Shown here piece by piece: positions 43,885 through 54,690 of a stretch of 64,000 bases of DNA. The number at the start of each line of letters is the position of its first letter. Positions within the stretch are counted from its first letter, which is position 1. Made by a program: the position numbers and the translations under genes. The DNA comes from Karstenula rhodostoma CBS 690.94 (lineage: Eukaryota > Ascomycota > Dothideomycetes > Pleosporales > Didymosphaeriaceae): the NCBI GenBank assembly GCA_010093485.1, contig MU001498.1, forward strand, positions 1,565,126 through 1,629,125, in the 5' to 3' direction. The notes under the pieces are model-generated. The model ran no database searches and had not been told where the DNA came from. It saw only the letters and a list, made by a program, of their open reading frames with translations.

Positions 43885-44775
43885 ATGGCACCTGCCTTGG
43901 GAAAACGCAAGCGCATAACGCGTGAAGAACTCGAACAGCCGTCACGCGCGTCGTCGCCCTCTTCGGCATCGCAGAATTCGGACGGAGAAGACATGCAGGC
44001 GCGCTTCCGCAGAGCGTTCGAGGCGAAATTTGCGCCCTTGGATATTGAACCCGTCAGGACCAAGTCACAGAAGGTGGAGGAACCGGAAGAGGAGCCCGAG
44101 GAAGACTCGGACTGGTCCGGCATCAGCGCATCTGGGGACGAAGACGAGACGTCAAACGGGGTCCAGGTCTTCGACTACACCGCCGCCCACCAGCCGCACA
44201 CGAAAGGCTCCAAATCCGAGTATCGCGCCTTCATGTCCGCAAAGCCACCCTCGCTAGCGGCCACGACCACTGCCAAACCAAAAGCCGCGCCAAAGCCTAC
44301 CAAGGAGGATGATACTGTCGAGGCCGCGCATATGAAGAACGACCTCGAGCTCCAGAAGCTGCTGCGCGAATCAACCCTCCTGTCCTCGAACGCGCCTACA
44401 TACTCGACGCGCACAGGCAGCACCCGCGAATCCAACGATGCGCGCCACAAGTTGACGGATTTGCATGTTCAGTCGCTAGGCGCAAAGCAGTCGATATTCA
44501 CACAGAAGAGCATGCCTATGTCGCACCGCAAGGGCATAAGTGCGAAGACGAAGATGCGCGACGACAGGAGACGAGCGGAGGCCAAGGAGAACGGAATCAC
44601 GCTGGAGAAGGAGCAGAAGGTTCGGAAGTCTGCAGGCAAGAGAGACAGAGGCGTTGGAGCTCCAAGCGTGGGCAAGTTCAAGGGTGGAACCTTGACGTTG
44701 AGCAAGAAGGACCTGAGAGGTCTCACGAGCAGTGCAGGGGACAAGGACAAAGGGAAGAAGGGAAGGCGGCGATAA
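43885..44775 (+). CDS. FAF1: Ribosome biogenesis protein FAF1 (40S pre-rRNA processing)
   Basis: 296 aa, single exon. It starts MAPALGKRKRITREELEQ, has an acidic centre (EEPEEEPEEDSDWSG), then VQVFDYTAAHQP, and a conserved C-terminal half: NDLELQKLLRESTLL, RHKLTDLHVQSLGAK, KMRDDRRRAEAKENGI and GKFKGGTLTLSKKDL, ending in a Lys/Arg nucleolar-type tail. This is the order of fungal Faf1, which acts in early cleavages for 18S rRNA. The protein is mostly disordered and charged, so the assignment rests on the C-terminal blocks. Confidence 0.85.
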   Translation: MAPALGKRKRITREELEQPSRASSPSSASQNSDGEDMQARFRRAFEAKFAPLDIEPVRTKSQKVEEPEEEPEEDSDWSGISASGDEDETSNGVQVFDYTAAHQPHTKGSKSEYRAFMSAKPPSLAATTTAKPKAAPKPTKEDDTVEAAHMKNDLELQKLLRESTLLSSNAPTYSTRTGSTRESNDARHKLTDLHVQSLGAKQSIFTQKSMPMSHRKGISAKTKMRDDRRRAEAKENGITLEKEQKVRKSAGKRDRGVGAPSVGKFKGGTLTLSKKDLRGLTSSAGDKDKGKKGRRR

Positions 44776-47080
44776 ACGAAGACACGCAACTGCAGGCACT
44801 GATGGCCAGATGATTAGCTTCCAGCGGCTGGAGAGACTTTCGTCGACTTGGCGATGACTGATTTTTGGCTTTGCACCAGTGTTCACCTCCTATTGGCGAC
44901 ACCGTGGTCACATACCAAACATCCACAAGCTGCGTGAGAACGAGCGCCGTCCACGAGATCATGCTATCCTTGCATCGTTTGGCCAAGATTGCTTACTGGC
45001 GGTCTGAGCGCTAGACGACCTCCCGGCGGGAGTCGTATCTGGATAAACTGCTATGCAACCCTCTGCAAATGAAGCTCACCTAAGCGGTGTTCGACTGGCT
45101 GGGGCGAATCTGCGCTGCAGCTCTTCACCAACTTGCACAGTCGAACCCCGAAGAATCTCGACCTTTTTGGCGTTGATAGAGATCAGCACGGTCCCATAAA
45201 ACAAGCAAATTCTGTCGCGGTAGTAAAGTGCGGCAAAAGGCAACCAACCGTGCTTCCCTTGTTCGCACGCTGACGGGGGTCGCAATGGTCACGCGAAAAC
45301 TTTAAATTAATCACCTTCACCACTCTTGCGGACCACCACTTAGCCTTCAATAGCCCAGATCTACAATATCATTCCCATCAATTGGAATAAGGTACAGCCA
45401 ACCTTGCCGCGAACGTACCGAAGCTTTACGGGTCTCTTGGTAGAGTGCTTGACGGGACGTACTGCTACTTTCGTGCTAACAGCCCTGACGTGCAGCTTGG
45501 ATGCGATGGTACGACTCGAGATGTTGACGTGGACAAGCAGGATTTCCTAGTAATTCCTCTACAAATCTGCAAGATGCTCGACTACACTTCGGCTTTTGCG
45601 ATACGATGTCCACGGAGCACAGCGCGAGCATCTATAAAATCTCCTAGCCACGGACTCGCGAATCGGTCCTTCCCCATACCCCGACGCTGAGCCGTCTCGA
45701 GCACAGCCCCACTGCTTGGCAGAAGCAGTCACGATCTCTCCAGCATGTCTAACGCTCCGCGTTCAAGCTCCTGGTCCTGGGAACCTACATTTCTGAGCAT
45801 GGCGCTACCTCACCAACTCCCACTTACCCACGTCGATTAACTACGAAACTTGGCGGCTCAAGGCGGCTGCGTAAAGTGCTCCAAAAGAACTAGACAGGTG
45901 TGGGGCAGGGCAAAGTAGCCTGAAATTGTTAGAGCATACAGCCTTCTGCTCAATATATCACCAGCGGCTATAGTGTCTTCCATGTGTTTCCAGAACAACT
46001 TGGTTTCCTGGCATCACCTCGTTTACCGGGCTATCGTCTGCTTGTCGGAGGCTTGTCTCAGCACATCGAAACGCAGTCACAGCACGGTAAAATCTTGTAA
46101 GTGCAGTCGCTAAGCACTTCCCTTGGGGTCTGCGAATACGGTCATGTTCAGATCGCAGGACACGTTGCATCTCGCACACAACGGTCCTCATATAGGGGTC
46201 CGAGCGGTGTTACGCGAATGCAGTATCTTGTCATATTTATATCCAAACATCAATATACCTAGTGAAGCGTCGCTGGGTCCGCCACAGTCGAACGAGTCTG
46301 CGTCTCACTTGGTCAGATTGCCTGAGACCGAACCTTGAGTCTGGTACCGATGGACACGCTTGCCACTGATTGACTACATGCCGACATCTTATTCGTAGTT
46401 GGCACGCAAAGTGAAGTTACTCTGGAGCATGGCATCTCAGATCTCCCCCGCAGAGGTGCAGTGGGCGACAAGGGGATCGTGGGGTACGATGTATACGCAG
46501 TTTCTCCGCATATGCAGGGTGTCTCGAGTTAATTTATTTAGCCCCCAGGACAATATTTTCTAGCCAAACAATACCGCTGGCTGTGATCTTCAGCAAGGCT
46601 TTTTGGGAGGATGACCAGCCATCGGTCCAATCGCAAGCCTCGGATGCAGACATTCGGCAGTGGAGGGCAGTCTAACGCCGACTGAGCTGCCCTGCGTCCA
46701 AACACGAGGACAATTGGAGGCTATGGGTGCCGGAATTTCGGTCATGAACATTCCGAGGAAGCCACTTCTGGATCGGTCTCCGCGGATCTCTATAAACACC
46801 ATGGCCCGGCTGTGGACCTTGTTATAGTGGGCACGCATACTTCCGGTATGCGTATCCATCTAAGCCTCATCATGGCACGGGGAAACAAGCACGAGCCATT
46901 GAGCACATTGTATAACGCAGATTACGGCCCTGCTCCCCGACGATGGGGACACCAGATGCAGCCAAGCGTCTCCAGGCGCCATAACGTGTCGCCACCATGG
47001 TAGCAGCCGTCGATATAAGAAGCACTGGTGCCCCAAGTCTTGCTTCGACACCTCACTGAAGTCGTATTCCAGTCGGCGAC
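44776..47080. other. 2.3-kb intergenic region upstream of the GH6 gene
   Basis: No frame has a recognisable product. A TTAGCC (reverse GGCTAA, the XlnR/Xyr1-type core) lies near 46538, about 540 bp before the GH6 start; a single site is weak evidence. A TATA-like box is listed separately. Confidence 0.45.
47014..47019 (+). promoter_or_regulatory. TATA-like box of the GH6 gene
   Basis: TATAAG 67 bp before the ATG at 47081; supported only by sequence and spacing. Confidence 0.45.
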
Positions 47081-48430
47081 ATGAAGGGTCTCTACTCTGC
47101 TGTGTTGGCTTCGGCCATCGCTGGCGCTTTTGCTGCCCCCAGCCCTGTCGAGCAGGGCCCCGTCACTGCACGTGCTGCTATGGCTGCTTGTGCCACGCCC
47201 GTCACCCTCAGCGGTAACCCCTTCGCGTCCCGCTCCATCTACGCCAACAAGGAGTACTCCAAGGAGGTCGTTGCTGCCGCTGCCTCCATGACCGACAGCG
47301 CTTTGGCGGCCAAGGCCTCCAAGGTCGCTGAGGTCGGAACCTTCCTGTGGATGTAAGCTACCCCAAATCGCTGGCTTGGAAATTGCTAACAACTTGGTAG
47401 TGACACTCGTGCCCGCATCTCGGTCATCGAGGACAACCTCAAGGACGTTCCTTGCAACCAGCTCGCCGCTTTCGTCATCTACGACCTCCCCGGCCGTGAC
47501 TGCGCAGCCAAGGCCTCCAACGGTGAGCTCGCTGCCGGAGACATCTCCACCTACAAGAGCGAGTACATCGACCGTAAGTATCTCCCCACCGCAAGCCTCG
47601 GCAGGTACGCGTTGCTCAGAACTCGCAGCCATCGTCGCTATCTTCAAGAAGTACCCCAACACCGCCATCGCCCTCGTCATCGAGCCCGATTCGCTCCCCA
47701 ACCTCGTCACCAACGCCGACAAGCAGGCCTGCAAGGACTCCGCCTCGGGCTACCGTGAAGGCGTCGCCTACGCCCTCAAGCAGCTCAACCTGCCCAACAT
47801 CGCCATGTACATCGACGCCGGCCACGGCGGCTGGCTCGGCTGGAACGACAACCTCAGTAAGCCCGTCCCCCTCCCATCCCACCCCAACTCCCCTGCTAAC
47901 ACCCCCACCCAGAGCCCGGCGCCAAGGAGCTCGCCACCGTCTACAAGAACGCCGGCTCCCCCAAGCAAGTCCGCGGCATCAGCACCAACGTCGCCGGCTG
48001 GAACGCATGGGACCTCTCGCCCGGCGAGTTCTCAAAAGCCACCGACGCGCAGTGGAACAAGTGCCAGAACGAGAAGACGTACATCGAGACGTTTGGCCCG
48101 CTGCTCAAAGACGCCGGCATGCCCGGCCAGGCCATCGTCGACACGGGCCGCAATGCCGTCACGGGCCTGCGCAAGGAGTGGGGCGACTGGTGCAATGTCA
48201 AGGGCGCGGGCTTCGGTGTCCGCCCGACCAGCACGACAGGGTCGTCCTACGCCGATGCCTTTGTGTGGGTTAAGCCTGGTGGCGAGAGCGATGGTACTAG
48301 CGATACCGGCGCGAATAGGTACGATAGCTTCTGCGGCAAGGACGACGCGTATAAGCCTGCTCCCGAGGCGGGGCAGTGGAACCAGGCCTACTTTGAGGAC
48401 CTGATCAAGAACGCGAAGCCGGCGTTTTAA
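47081..48430 (+). CDS. Glycoside hydrolase family 6 cellulase (cellobiohydrolase/endoglucanase type), secreted
   Basis: Exons 47081-47352, 47401-47573, 47629-47856 and 47913-48430 (396 aa), all in phase. Signal peptide MKGLYSAVLASAIAGAFA, then almost at once the catalytic domain (NPFASRSIYANKEYSKEV). GH6 blocks: VIYDLPGRDCAAKASNGE (proton-network Asp in RDC), LVIEPDSLPNLVT (catalytic acid Asp), MYIDAGHGGWLGWNDNL, ISTNVAGWNAWD, GDWCNVKGAGFG, and FVWVKPGGESDGTSD (the position of the putative base). It cleaves beta-1,4-glucan with inversion. There is no cellulose-binding module or linker. Gly replaces the first Asp of the usual LPDRDC, and Ser replaces Cys in the usual GGECDG. The gene appears intact. 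Confidence 0.95.
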
Positions 48431-48711
48431 GCGTGGAAGGTTGGGTTGTGGGTGTATATAGAAGAGAGGAAGGGGTGGGGTGGGAGAGCCAAAAGCTATT
48501 ACTCTGCTGTGCGTGAGGAAATTCTTGTTCATAGCTTACAACACCATCTCTCGTTGCGGAAGGCATGGCTTGTGGTTTGCGTTGTTGGTTGTGATGTTTC
48601 ATGCTGCGTCGCGTCCAATTTAGATCGAATTGTAAGAGACATGTGTGCCCAGTCATTGTGCAGGCAAAACCCCGCTGGGGGAGGAGAACTTATAATCTTT
48701 AAGCTATTTGG

Positions 48712-48782
48712 AAACTTTGTGTTTTACTACCCTATAGAGTTCCTGTATTGCGTTTTGCCGCGGCTTGTAGAAGCGCGCGAAG
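48712..48782 (+). repeat. Dispersed repeat, block B, copy 2
   Basis: Partner of 42561-42631. Block C follows 129 bp downstream. Confidence 0.85.
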
Positions 48783-48910
48783 AGTCAATAGTTGGTTCAT
48801 GCTGCGTGCCCATGCGGGTTTACTGTGGATACAATAAAAGTAGGCGATATGTGCAAGAAAAGGCTATGTTACAACCTTGTCCAACACCACAATTTACCCA
48901 TGCTATATGT

Positions 48911-49018
48911 TATATTGTATATTATCACTATGAGGTGGGGTGGATCCAGGAAGCAAGGGGAACAAGGCGCGTTATGCTTTGCCAATGCACGAACGAAGGG
49001 ATCAAAAATCGGCTAAGG
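48911..49018 (+). repeat. Dispersed repeat, block C, copy 2
   Basis: Partner of 40809-40923. The core GCTTTGCCAATGCACGAAC is identical. Confidence 0.85.
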
Positions 49019-49196
49019 GGTGCCCCTATATGTTATAATGAATGACGAAAAGACATATAGTGCGTGGTGAATACAAAAACAACCTCAGAGATATGCTTCC
49101 CACGACCAACAACTCAAAAGTGAACGTGATGAAAAAGAAGTTAAGAAACAAACAAAACCGTACTCCATGTAGAGTCATGCCATCTCTTCGTAGTAC

Positions 49197-49894
49197 CTAG
49201 TTTGGTTTCTTCTCCCCGGGCAGGTCCCCATACGCCTGATAATCGGTCCCAATCACACCCATAATGTAATTAACATAATTTCCACAGTTGTTCAACACAT
49301 AGTTGTAGTCAGGAGATTTTGCAAAGTACTCCGTACCTATCCCACTAGTCACTTCACCTCTCCGATCGCGGGGTCTCACATTACTTACTTTTATCGTCCA
49401 CAAGCTCCGACAGCTTAAACATGTCCATGTCCTGCCTTACCAGCCCCATCGCATCTACGAGGACATTTGCGTTCTCCATGGATACGTGTGGCAGCCAAAT
49501 CTGGCCGCGGTGTTTTGCTCTGATGCCTTTCTTGACTGTGTCATCGATGGCGTTCGTAAGTTCGAACATTATCCCTCCGAACCATTTCCCCTCATCAAAT
49601 TGCGCGAGCGCGATGGCTGCACTGCAGTGCCGGTGTTAGCAAGGCAGATGCCATTTCTGCACGGGCAACTCACTGTGCACCCCCGTTACAAATGTTCTCC
49701 ATCGTGTTCCCGCGCCAGTAAAGAGCAAAGGCATACGTTTTGCCAAGTTGGGGGTCTGGCAGCCCTTGGTCTTTAAGTATGGAGGCTGCTATGTCGTAAT
49801 CGCTTGTGCCAGGAGGATGCTTTGGTATGGTTCGACCTGCAAGAGCAGCGCCGAGAAGGTGAAGAACAAGGAGTAAGAAATGGAGTGCATGCAT
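49197..49894 (-). CDS. Secreted protein of unknown function, 197 aa
   Basis: Exons 49894-49674, 49621-49389 and 49336-49197, all in phase with donors GTGAGT and GTAAGT. The start is chosen at MHALHFLLLVLHLLGAALAG because it gives a clean signal peptide; the frame is open further upstream to about 50068 and a longer form is possible. Mature features: DYDIAASILKDQGLPDPQLGK, YAFALYWRGNTMENICNGG, DEGKWFGGIMFELTNAIDD and YNYVLNNCGNYVNYIMGV. Only two cysteines are visible in the mature part. I do not recognise the family. It is convergent with the GH6 gene. Confidence 0.72.
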
Positions 49895-50880
49895 GACAAC
49901 AGGAGCCGGCGATGTGGTTTCGCGAAGGGGTTGCGGAAAGGAGTCCTGAGGAAAGTAGTTGTAGACTGGCAAAGGGGCGAGTGGGAGAATGGTACTCTTG
50001 CTTCTGGTCCGCTTCTCCGTGGGAAATTGGCTACTCAAGTACTCTTCGACTTCAGCTTCTTTGGACACCTACTCTGTAGTGATGTTCCATAGATGAGACT
50101 TTTCCAAACGAACGAGAGGACAGGTGGAGCGCCCCATCCAGATGACTGGCGGCGCGGAAGGGCACAGTGACTGACGCCGCTCAGCTTCGACTCTCGATCT
50201 TCCTCGCTGTACGTTTACCTTTGCTGCTGCCTTGTTATCTTCTCCTGCGTTGCAGTGGCAAGCGAACAAGCGACGGCGCGGGTCTCTCCTTCGAAACATG
50301 CAAATGAACATCGCTGACGACATTGGACATTGCTGGCATGGTGACTACGCCCCCATCAAATTGCAGCACTTCCACGAATACTGCGTAGCCAAGACGCGAG
50401 AGCAAGCAAAAAAAAAAAGACATGGCAGGGTAAAGATCACCTTGCTAGGCATTTCGCACGCCACAAGACTAAGAATTGAGTCAGCGCCTCCTGTTCTACG
50501 GCGTGGAGAAAACGCCTCGAACATGAATCACACATACGGACACGTCTAGCGGAATATCCAGGTCAAACGGCGAGTATCAAGACATCGAGGCACATCACAA
50601 TTTCCGCACGCAAAGAGTACAGTTGTCGGGTTCGCATTGGTCTCACGCCACCATGTGGAACGCGGTATCAACTACATGCATCCTACGATCCTGCCTCTAG
50701 ACACGTATCCTCCCCCGTAAGATCACGATATAAAATAATAGATTCTGGTGGAAAGGACCCGAAAGACAAACCACTGCTTCCTCCTACGCTCTTCTTCTCT
50801 TGCCAGCCAAAGTACAAAAAGTACAACGATTAGCATACTCACCGACACCCCCACCAACCAAATCATACTTCAATCGCAAT
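49895..50880. other. Divergent intergenic region between two secreted-protein genes
   Basis: 986 bp without a supported gene. A poly(A) run of about 12 lies near 50408. Confidence 0.4.
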
Positions 50881-51720
50881 ATGAGATATCAAGAAACCGT
50901 CATCACTACTATGGCAGTCTGCCTGGCTTCGGTCGGTGCCAATCCGCTGCAATCACACAAACGAGACGCAACACCTCAATACTCCGGTGTAACCACCTGT
51001 CTCCAGAAGGTATATCCTAATTTTCCTGCGGAGGGAAAGCCTACCCCCGAGGAGGCTCGCAATTGTCTCCAAGAACAAACCCACGCGAAGCGTGCCGACC
51101 GGCTCCACGCCCGCGACGAATCCCTGGAAGCCGGCGAACTCATTTACGAGCCCGACACCGGCGGCGTGGCTACAGTTCAACCCCGCGGTCTCGTTGAGTC
51201 GGTCCTTCGCCTGGGGAAGAATTTGTATATCGACAAGTCCCCCTTCTGTTACGGCACCGAAGTCCACGACAACTTCGTCTGGGTCGACGATGTCCGCGCC
51301 AAATCGAACGAAATCTGCCAGCAACTCCGCGAGCAGATCGACGCGTCGGGGCTGAAGCAAGACGGTGGCGTGGGCATCGTGTTTGACCACCTGACCAATG
51401 GTCATGACAAGCAGGGCCACCAGCTCAAGGACAAGCGGAAGGTGACGGCAACGTATTTGTTGACGTTTATCCCACCAGCCAAAACCACTATTGATGGCAT
51501 CAAGGAGATTGCCTCGGGTGTCTACGACCTTTGCAACGACGGGATTGAGAAGCTGGCGACCAAGGACTTGGGATGTACGCAGGATATTGGGTACTACCGT
51601 CCAAGCAAGGCGAAGCATTACACCGACACGGCCGCGATCGGGGGCCAGTTTCGGATGTTCTTCGACGGGGTGGCCGACTCGGTCGCCGATCTGTCCCTTA
51701 CCTTTTCTGAGGATGGATAA
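50881..51720 (+). CDS. Secreted protein of unknown function, 279 aa
   Basis: Single exon; the ATG at 50881 gives MRYQETVITTMAVCLASVGA, a signal peptide, followed by NPLQSHKR with a Kex2-like Lys-Arg at residue 28 and another at THAKR near 71, so a propeptide may be removed. The mature part has LVESVLRLGKNLYIDKSPFC, NFVWVDDVRAKSNEICQQLREQID, YLLTFIPPAKTTIDGIKEIA and KDLGCTQDIGYY. Several Cys (about six in all) could form disulphides. I do not recognise the family. It may be an extracellular protein of host or substrate interaction; this is a guess from secretion and neighbourhood only. Confidence 0.75.
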   Translation: MRYQETVITTMAVCLASVGANPLQSHKRDATPQYSGVTTCLQKVYPNFPAEGKPTPEEARNCLQEQTHAKRADRLHARDESLEAGELIYEPDTGGVATVQPRGLVESVLRLGKNLYIDKSPFCYGTEVHDNFVWVDDVRAKSNEICQQLREQIDASGLKQDGGVGIVFDHLTNGHDKQGHQLKDKRKVTATYLLTFIPPAKTTIDGIKEIASGVYDLCNDGIEKLATKDLGCTQDIGYYRPSKAKHYTDTAAIGGQFRMFFDGVADSVADLSLTFSEDG

Positions 51721-52373
51721 GTGGCTTCGAAGCGCGGAGAAGGAAGGGAGGTGATGGTGTTTCCTTTTCTTCCCCTTTGCAGCAACCCAGAAGGAGCCTG
51801 CCACCCATTGCGTTGAAATTGTCGCTTTTTCTTTTTGGAAGTGTCTCTCTTTTGATTTTCCTTCCTTTTCTCTTTATATGCAAACAGCTTGCTTGATGGT
51901 ATGGAGCTCACCTACCAGGTAGGTATTCCGTGGATGAATAGCCTATCCAAACGCCTAGGGCGCTTGTCATACGGCTGATCAACCATATGAACGTGGCTAT
52001 GGGGAAGCGGATGCAAGGGGAACGTACTCTTAGTTAGACTCGCTATATACACTCTTTCTCTTTTGCATGACAAGACTTGACTGAGGTTAGCACGCCTTCG
52101 GCCTATCCAGTGACGTGAGGCAGAAGCAGCGCTGCTCTCCCACATGTGCCGTCCAGGTACAGAGCGCCTTGTTAATAAATATGAAACACAGGAAGGACAG
52201 GTGGAGGTGAGCGCAGGGCTATGTGCCGCCCCCGTGCGGCGTGTAGTCTCAGCACGCCACTGCCTAACAGGGGCTGCTTTCCCACTCACTCACTATAAAG
52301 CGATCGCAGTTGCCTGTCTCTATGCGGTTGCCACACCAACAGCGCATGCTACTTCCATCATCAGAACAGTACC
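51721..52373. other. Intergenic region, nothing recognised
   Basis: 653 bp. T-rich stretches at about 51825-51880 would suit the 3' end of the upstream gene. No other feature is supported. Confidence 0.4.
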
Positions 52374-54111
52374 ATGATGTCCTGGCTCGCTCCCAAACGC
52401 GCATCTACAAAAGAGCTCTGCGACATATACCCATCGAGGCGTAGGTGCTATGGCCGGCCCCCACGCTAGCGACGTGTCCACTCATCTCTCATAGGCCACG
52501 TCGAGCGCACCCTCCTCCAGCACCTGTACCCCGCAGGCATCCCTACGCCAACGCTCGTGCGCTTTTCCGGGTATACCTCTGAAGGCGGACACGATATCTG
52601 TAAGTACGACAGCAAGAAAACTTCTTCTGTGTTCCCGCTCATGCAAAGATAGCTTGGACCGCGTCTACATGCAGCTCGTTTCTTGCCTCCCGTCTTCCTA
52701 GCGCGAGCGAGGTTGCTACCGCAGCAGGCCCGGTCCTGTATCGTATCCTCCTCCACCACGGCGCCTGGCCGTTCAAACCAGCACCAGAGCCAGATGCGCC
52801 CCTCACCGCAGAACGCTTTGCCATAGCGGCAGCGCTGCTGATGGCCGAAGACCGCGGCACCATCACCTTCCAGGACCCGCAAACGCACAGTCATATGGTG
52901 CATGAGCGACCACGTGACTGGGGCAACAGATGCAGGCTGCTCTTCCAAAGCCTCTGCAACACCGACTGGACGGCCAGATCGACGCAGGATGGTAGTGCCA
53001 GGACGGCCGCCGACGACGAGGACCTCGTGGCAGTGCTGTGTGCTTGCATGCCCCAGCCGCAGAAGATGGATAGAGCGCGCTTTGTTCCCGTCGCTGCTAC
53101 GCTTCCCAGCTCGCACTCTCGGGCTCTTGATGGGCGCGTCGATATCACATCCATCCGCGCTTTGCTAGGGCTGCTCCTGTCCTTGCCTGCAGAAGATGCT
53201 CCGGCATCGAGTGCTGAGGAGACTGGCGGGTCGCGCACCGCAGTTGGCGCTGTTGTGGGAGCGTTCGCACCTCAAGATGGCGATGCCGATGGCGATGTCG
53301 ACTGGGAGCGCTTCAGATCAGTGATGGCGCAGTCCACGGTACCTCTCTCCCCAAACCACCCCACCAAACCCTCCGTGCTGACCACCAGAAGCCCCTCCTA
53401 CTAACCGAACTGGCCGCCTTTATCTCAGCCCAGTTCCCCGGCCCGCGCCGCGGCGGCGGGCTACTCCAAGTCCAGCATCCCCGGACGATACCACCCGCCG
53501 TGAGTCGTCATCCTACCCGTCCCTACGCGACTCCCTAACAACGATAGATGGTAGCCACAAGCCCGTCCAGCACCCGCTCCTCCCTCACCCTCCCCCAACT
53601 CCGCCAACTCAGTCTCGTACTCCCACACCCACTCCTCTCCACATTCTCCCTCCTCCACCAAAGCCCCCCCTCGCACACCACTACCGCAACCATAGCACGC
53701 CTCCTCGCCGCCCCCTCGTCCCGCCTCCTGCTAATCCGCGGAGGAACGACCTCAGGACCCTACGCCCTCGCCGCGTGCGTATCCCCCGGAACAACCCAGG
53801 ACGCAGACGCGACGAAGACGCACTTCGCCCGGACTCCTCTCTCCCCACCGGCACCGGGAAGCGCGTGGAACCACCCCTTCTCTTCTCCGTCTACTGGGCC
53901 GGTGGATTGTTTCGTCCGGATCGCCCCGACGCACGGCGTGTTCAGGGGCTCGTTTGGCAGCGCTAGAGTGGATACTTGCGGTGCGGATGGACTGTCTGTG
54001 CATCTTGGGGGCGCATCGATGTGGTTTGAGGGGGGGCTGGCGAGGGGGACGGTTGCCGGGGAAGGGGAGAGTGTGGGGTTTGTGGTGGGTTTGGTGGAGG
54101 TGTGGGGGTAG
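52374..54111 (+). CDS. TLDc-domain protein
   Basis: Exons 52374-52440, 52495-52599, 52653-53338, 53389-53499 and 53548-54111 (510 aa), in phase; an ATG one codon later is equally good. The N-terminal half starts MMSWLAPKRASTKELCDIYP, followed by LLQHLYPAGIPTPTLVRF and VLYRILLHHGAWPF. A segment DGDADGDVDWERFRSVM near residues 268-285 resembles an EF-hand loop. The C-terminal third is TLDc-like: SRLLLIRGGTTSGPYALAA, DCFVRIAPTHGVFRG, and DGLSVHLGGASMWFEGGLARG, which follows the family pattern of a glycine-rich strand and an acidic-residue loop. TLDc proteins in eukaryotes are linked to oxidative stress resistance and V-ATPase control. A role here is inferred only. It is not clearly the fungal Rtc5. 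Confidence 0.75.
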
Positions 54112-54690
54112 GGTGTTGAGCGCGCGTGTGAAGGGGGAGGTAGAGGGGTAAAACATTAACAGAAATGACAAAAAGCTCTGCAATCTTGTTGTTTAGCCCC
54201 TAGTGTTGAGCATGACCGCGCTTGACCGTCACGATCACCGATGCTTCTAGCCTGAACACATCAATGAAAGTTAACGAGAATCAACTCATAGATCAGGTAA
54301 ACCTGATTTTACGGTTCGATTTGACGTACAGAAGTCACCTGCAACAGCATGTTTGGAGCATGACCATAGATTTCACTGCGTCTTATCACTGATCCCAAGG
54401 ATAGCATCGATACCCCATCCCAAGCACTTCAATACATACCCGTGTTTGAAATAAGCTGGGAATTGGGTCGTGGACACACCATCTGTTGAGCCCCAACAGG
54501 AACCTCGCTTTAGCCTCCAGGAAAGTCTTCCTTTGGCCGACGCGTCTGACAGTTGTGTCCTGGATACCAAGAGATCGGGAATGGAGGAATAAATGTTTAG
54601 AAAGCGATAGGTCCGAGGTACGTGGGCTCACCCACTCAGCACCACACACACCCAACCGCAAATAAAAAATCCTGGGTATCATTGCCATCT
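54112..54690. other. Convergent intergenic region, nothing recognised
   Basis: 579 bp between two convergent gene ends; AT-rich around 54260-54320. Confidence 0.4.

Larger units (their letters stand above)
48431..49196. other. Intergenic region with repeat blocks B and C
   Basis: 766 bp between convergent genes. It contains blocks B (48712) and C (48911) of the dispersed repeat and no supported gene. Confidence 0.55.

Noticed and set aside
46922..47734. 270-codon minus-strand frame
   Set aside because: Lies antisense to the first exons of the well-supported GH6 gene and has no motif of its own.
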